Positions 7,601 to 9,972 of a stretch of 9,972 nt of DNA are shown piece after piece. Source of the stretch: Fibrobacterota bacterium (GTDB lineage: Bacteria > Fibrobacterota > Chitinivibrionia > Chitinivibrionales > JANQEN01); the NCBI GenBank assembly GCA_030619215.1, contig JAUXBV010000068.1, positions 1 to 9,972 on the forward strand, given 5' to 3'. The notes below the pieces were generated by a model. The model was not told the DNA's origin. It did no database searches and was given only the letters and a program-made list of their open reading frames with translations. The position numbers and the translations under genes were made by a program. Every line of letters begins with the position of its first letter. The stretch's first letter is position 1.

Positions 7601-9017
7601 AAGAGACCAAATAGTAAAAGAACCGTTTGATTTTACACCGGCAAAAGTAGATTACCCATTTGTATACTCATCTTCAGGGGAAAAATTCCACATATCCGAT
7701 TCAGTGGTTGAGGTTCTGATTCCTTCCTTCGGAAAGTATACATCGGAAGCTGTTGCTGCGATTTTAAGAAGGAAAGGCATCAATGCACGGGCGCTTCCGG
7801 TATTGGATAAAGAGGGTTTTTTGATTGGCAAGAAGAACACCTCGTGTAAAGAGTGCCTGCCGTATATAATTAATACGGGATCTTTACTAAAGCATGTAGA
7901 GGAAAGGGGCAATTCGGGAAAAATATCCATCTTACTGATGGCTACAGGAGGAGGGCCCTGCCGTCTGGGGCAATACTGCAGGGCATTAGAGAGTTTAATT
8001 TACAAAAAGCGGATTCATAACACGGTTGTTCTTACTATTACCGACGAAAACGGTTATAACGGCTTGGGTATTGATCTCCTTTTACAGGCATGGCAGGGTA
8101 TTGTACTGGCTGATGTCCTTTGCGATATAAAGAGTTTACTCAATGTGGCAGCAAAGGAGCCTGACTATGCTTTAAATGTCTTTGAAGCTTCATGGAAGAA
8201 GTGTATTGCCTATTTTGAAGGTAAACTTTCGATCAGGTTTACGTCGCTTCTGAGACTTGTAAGCATGCATCTTTCAGGCATACCGCTCAAAGCTGATCCG
8301 CGCGATGTACCTGTGATATCGCTTGTCGGAGAAATATTTGTACGGCGTGATGAATTCTCACGTAAAAATATAGTGGACTATTTCGAGAAACGTGGATTTA
8401 TGGTTCGCACTGCACCGCTTGCCGAATATATATGCTACAGTAATTATGTGGTGAACAACGGCCTTGGCGAGAAAAAGTTTAATTTTCAAGATAAGGTTAA
8501 AATGAGGTTGGTAGCCAGTGTTCAGGAGTGGTGGGAAAGGCGTATTAAATCCATATTGTCATCTTCAGGCTTATATAGATTCGAGATGATCGATGTTGAC
8601 AAAACAATCGGGGGAATTAAGCATTTGCTCGATGAGAATTTCAGAGGGGAGTGTATCCTAACCGTTGGGCTGGGCATGCGTGAGATATTGGAAGACTCCT
8701 GCGGCGTCGTGGCAATTGGCCCGTTTGGTTGCATGTATTCAAGGATGGCTGAGGCCATGATGAAGAAAGAGATGGATGTCGCGGGAAAAAGAAGAATGCC
8801 CGGCTGGGAGAGGAGGGCTTCTGATTACGGTGATATAGGAACATTGCCTTTTCTGTCAATCGAAACTGATGGGAATCCGTTTCCGCAACTGATAGAAGCA
8901 AATTTGGAATCGTTTGTGATGCAGGCGCGCCGTGTTCACGAAAAAATTATACTCTTTAACGGAAGGAAATATTTTCCAACGCAGGAAACAGTAACGGATA
9001 TGGTATTAAAAAAATAA
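4674..9017 (+). CDS. Giant 2-hydroxyacyl-CoA dehydratase activase-type protein (two BadF/HgdC ATPase domains + DUF2229 + HgdB-like region)
   Basis: A 1447-residue multidomain protein. Residues 1-250 form a first ASKHA ATPase domain: GICFGATS at 5-12, NKCASGTG at 123-130, GRCSVFCKSDC at 161-171, IGGGVFN at 211-217. Residues 301-560 form a second, canonical one: GLDVGSTTTK (304-313), Cys428 in NEACSAGTGSFLE, Cys468 in DQCAAF. In dimeric HgdC the two matching cysteines of each subunit hold a shared [4Fe-4S] cluster; here both domains supply the pair, so one chain could form the cluster internally. A cysteine linker (Cys589, 596, 600, 618) precedes a DUF2229-type region (about 668-960) with Cys713, Cys754 and Cys926. 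The rest (about 1010-1440) resembles dehydratase component HgdB, with SCKECLPY (1057-1064), GGGPCRLGQYC (1092-1102) and GPFGCM (1349-1354). Expected role: ATP-driven low-potential electron transfer; substrate unknown. The first domain has Cys7 where the second has Asp306. The start is fixed by the ATPase motif at residue 5, though no clear ribosome site precedes it. Confidence 0.9.
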   Translation: MKTLGICFGATSIQYVILQADVEVKSVVRAGRIEHEGNPQRAFIDFIGNIDPYEIDRIAVTGRNFRDNVTLTSLPEAEAVETALGEEFGEGPYPDVVLSSGGETQLVYKISPSGRIISVHSGNKCASGTGEFFLQQIRRMGLNVNDAVKLASEGTPYKIAGRCSVFCKSDCTHALNKGEPVKNIAAGLCRMMADKIDELIKDMPCDTMVVIGGGVFNTAVIDILKKSHAHVIVPDHAATFEAYGAALWALNHQCAELPPDVADAVINTDSMITFHPPLSESTRLVEYKKSERGSLKPGDTCILGLDVGSTTTKAVLLRKSDKKIVADVYLRTNGNPVEASKKCYASILNRTGDIDISIIGLGVTGSGRQIAGLHALTDNVINEIIAHATASAYYDKDVDTIFEIGGQDAKYTYLTNGVPSDYAMNEACSAGTGSFLEESAFETLGVLTEDIGNHALQAPKPPDFTDQCAAFISSDIKRAVQYGISRENILAGLVYSICLNYINRVKGHRTVGKRIFMQGGVCYNRAVPVAMASILKTPIVVPPDPGLMGAFGVALEVLRRIEVGTAPEKKFSLKELAFRSAEKTGVFTCGGGREKCDRKCKISRMRINNKTYAFGGICDRYYNLRIEKKVENIKELDLVAFRQKLLFDVYGPDNPLTEDNINNKQKTVGLNRSLLLYSLYPLFSNFFSRMGFRVVLPENIDQAGISRAEAAFCLPVEVGHGSFYHLLKQQCDYIFMPQVMQIPVPNVPTYSRLCPFVQGEPYYLRTTFRKEIEDSGTAILSPVLKMQESYEKAVGAFVETAAQMGVSEKDARDAYLYACEKQVAFEKELQRYGKKALYSIEKDRDRFAVVLFGRPYNAFVNEINMGIPHKVASRGYTVIPFDMLPADKHKVDTKMFWAMGQKIMKAAKYVKEHDNLFAFYITNFSCGPDSFLLGYFRDAMKSKPSLTLELDQHTADAGIDTRIEAAVDIITRYRKIRDQIVKEPFDFTPAKVDYPFVYSSSGEKFHISDSVVEVLIPSFGKYTSEAVAAILRRKGINARALPVLDKEGFLIGKKNTSCKECLPYIINTGSLLKHVEERGNSGKISILLMATGGGPCRLGQYCRALESLIYKKRIHNTVVLTITDENGYNGLGIDLLLQAWQGIVLADVLCDIKSLLNVAAKEPDYALNVFEASWKKCIAYFEGKLSIRFTSLLRLVSMHLSGIPLKADPRDVPVISLVGEIFVRRDEFSRKNIVDYFEKRGFMVRTAPLAEYICYSNYVVNNGLGEKKFNFQDKVKMRLVASVQEWWERRIKSILSSSGLYRFEMIDVDKTIGGIKHLLDENFRGECILTVGLGMREILEDSCGVVAIGPFGCMYSRMAEAMMKKEMDVAGKRRMPGWERRASDYGDIGTLPFLSIETDGNPFPQLIEANLESFVMQARRVHEKIILFNGRKYFPTQETVTDMVLKK

Positions 9018-9037
9018 AGCTGTATACAAGGTAAAAA

Positions 9038-9379
9038 TCAACTTATTGAATTGAGTGAATTGGCGATTTTAAAGATTCTGTTCAAGCCGGTCATGGAAAA
9101 GAGTCGCTGAATATACGTATTTGGGTCGGTATTTGAATTAAGGATTGTAAATTTACCCCCGGTTTTCTCTATCTGTGTATGGTGGTGAACAAGGGTACCC
9201 AGGCCAAAACTGTCAATAAAATTAACTTCCGAAATGTCAATAATGGATTTTTCGGGATTCTTTTTACAGAAGCTCTCCAGTTTTTTCTGAAATTTTTCCG
9301 AATCGACACTTATCAATCTTCCACTGACTGCGAGTATTGGTATTCCATTGTGCTTTTTTGTCTTTATTGTAATTGCCAT
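9038..9379 (-). CDS. STAS-domain protein, anti-sigma-factor antagonist (SpoIIAA/RsbV-like)
   Basis: A 113-residue single STAS domain. The signature DISEVNFIDSFGLGTLV (48-64) is canonical, with Ser57 as the expected phosphorylation site followed by F-G-L-G. An early strand IPILAVSGRLIS (13-24) and a C-terminal TGLNRIFKI segment (97-105) also fit RsbV/SpoIIAA-like antagonists, which switch a partner kinase or anti-sigma factor according to phosphorylation. No partner gene is in the window. The start is clear: AAGGAG (9386-9391) sits six bases upstream of the ATG. The gene is convergent with the giant activase gene with only 20 bases between them and no terminator visible there. A 203-base gap with two hairpins separates it from the upstream gene on the same strand, suggesting its own control. 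It is clearly a different STAS subtype from the one at the left edge, not a recent duplicate. Confidence 0.92.
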   Translation of the reverse strand: MAITIKTKKHNGIPILAVSGRLISVDSEKFQKKLESFCKKNPEKSIIDISEVNFIDSFGLGTLVHHHTQIEKTGGKFTILNSNTDPNTYIQRLFSMTGLNRIFKIANSLNSIS

Positions 9380-9404
9380 TTTATTCTCCTTATTACAGTG
9401 TGTT

Positions 9405-9437
9405 AAGCAGAAGGATATGGTAATAGCCTTTCTGCTT
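9405..9437. promoter_or_regulatory. Leader hairpin just upstream of the STAS ribosome site
   Basis: AAGCAGAAGG (9405-9414) pairs with CCTTTCTGCTT (9427-9437), ten pairs with one bulged T (9429) and a 12-base loop. On the minus strand it would fold in the leader 13 bases before the AAGGAG site of the STAS gene at 9379, so it could influence translation or message stability. No T-run follows on either strand, so a terminator is unlikely. Confidence 0.45.
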
Positions 9438-9446
9438 CTACATAAT

Positions 9447-9483
9447 GTTATACCCTAAAGGGCACCTTGTGCTTTAGTATAAC
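9447..9483. promoter_or_regulatory. Inverted repeat overlapping the candidate STAS promoter
   Basis: Nested arms pair GTTATA/TATAAC (9447-9452, 9478-9483), CTAAAG/CTTTAG (9455-9460, 9472-9477) and CAC/GTG (9463-9465, 9469-9471): 15 pairs around a 3-base loop, with two 2-base bulges on the left side only. It overlaps the proposed -10 box on the minus strand, which favours an operator or a 5'-end RNA hairpin. There is no T-run for a terminator. Confidence 0.5.
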
Positions 9484-9504
9484 AATACTTTAATAGTAAG
9501 TTAA
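9476..9504 (-). promoter_or_regulatory. Candidate promoter for the STAS gene at 9379
   Basis: On the minus strand an extended -10 box, TGTTATACT (9484-9476), lies 17 bases from a modest -35 match, TTAACT (9504-9499). The extended TG and the ideal spacing are in its favour; the -35 matches at only four of six positions and the region is very AT-rich. The predicted leader would be roughly 90 bases and would contain the 9405-9437 hairpin. Confidence 0.35.
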
Positions 9505-9582
9505 ATGATATAATCAATATAAAGAAAAATCAATATTATTAATAAATATGGTGAATTTGTGAAATGTCAGATTATACCTGTT

Positions 9583-9972
9583 TTAATCGTTCTTGTCAAG
9601 AACATTTATGAATGCCGTTGATTCGTCGTAAAAGTACATACCGGTTAGGGGATAGTCATCCCTTATTGACAGCAACACCTTATAAATAGCTTCCTTATCA
9701 CCACTATCCAAAAGCGCTGCAAGAATGCTGATTTTATCTATCTTTTCTTTTAAACCGGTTTTGAGTTTATAAGAGTTTTTATGGGGAGATAAATTGATGT
9801 ATTGCTTCATACAATTCTTAATTTCGATAAATACATCGAAATCCAAAGAGTCGTCAAAACAAATATCGAGCCAGCATTGAATATTAAAACCCTTAATAAA
9901 GTAAGGGGCTTCCCATGAACGGTACAGGTTCTTTTCAAGTGTATAGATCCTGTCAAGCCACGATTTAATAAA
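9583..9972 (-). CDS. Hypothetical protein, 3' part only (5' end beyond the window)
   Basis: The frame that ends at the stop codon at 9583 stays open to the right edge, giving 129 visible residues with no start required inside the window. A TTG at 9846-9844 could serve as a start only for a shorter 87-residue product, but the residues before it (for example WEAPYFIKGFNIQCWLDICF) look like normal protein and the frame has no stop there, so a truncated longer gene is the better reading. The protein is Trp/Tyr/Phe-rich near the visible beginning and then mostly charged helix-like sequence (KLKTGLKEKIDKISILAALL), ending in DKND. No signal peptide, membrane segment or known motif is seen. I do not recognise the family. 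It is transcribed toward the STAS gene, 203 bases away, with a separate promoter likely for the latter. Confidence 0.6.
   Translation of the reverse strand, partial: FIKSWLDRIYTLEKNLYRSWEAPYFIKGFNIQCWLDICFDDSLDFDVFIEIKNCMKQYINLSPHKNSYKLKTGLKEKIDKISILAALLDSGDKEAIYKVLLSIRDDYPLTGMYFYDESTAFINVLDKND

Overview
The window reads as ordinary chromosomal DNA of an anaerobic, probably Gram-negative bacterium of moderately AT-rich composition (judged by eye, not computed). The anaerobic call rests mainly on the 1447-residue relative of 2-hydroxyacyl-CoA dehydratase activators and components, an oxygen-sensitive iron-sulfur family. The 4.4-4.5 kb inverted repeat resembles dispersed repeats I recall from genomes of anaerobes such as Desulfobacterota; that is memory, not a search, and I do not assign a taxon. 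There are no tRNA or rRNA genes, no CRISPR array and no intact insertion sequence.

Layout. (1) 19-369 (+): a small STAS-domain protein (anti-sigma-factor-antagonist type), probably the last gene of a unit entering from the left. (2) 4181-427 (-): a compact three-gene unit, read as a 575-residue transglutaminase/cysteine-protease-like protein, then a fused SpmA-SpmB membrane protein, then a Nudix hydrolase of the ADP-sugar diphosphatase type. The gaps are 34 and 16 bases, so co-transcription is likely. (3) 4182-4673: a 492-base divergent intergenic region holding three separate inverted repeats, a candidate promoter and a candidate operator. (4) 4674-9017 (+): one giant gene with two BadF/HgdC-type ATPase domains, a cysteine linker, a DUF2229-type region and an HgdB-like C-terminal part in one chain. 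(5) 9379-9038 (-): a second, more canonical STAS protein, convergent with the giant gene and preceded by two hairpins and a candidate promoter. (6) 9972-9583 (-): the 3' part of an unrecognised gene that runs off the right edge.

How they may work together. The giant protein probably couples ATP hydrolysis to delivery of low-potential electrons within one polypeptide; its substrate is unknown. The minus-strand unit combines a possible peptidase/transglutaminase-like soluble protein, a Gate-family membrane protein and a nucleotide-sugar hydrolase. This could point to envelope or nucleotide-sugar metabolism, but that is inference from context. The two STAS proteins keep the serine expected to be phosphorylated in SpoIIAA-type switches, but no partner kinase, phosphatase or sigma factor is present. 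The items most worth a second look are the giant fusion with an altered first ATPase site, the transglutaminase-like protein with a possible dead second core, and the cluster of palindromes at 4.26-4.48 kb.
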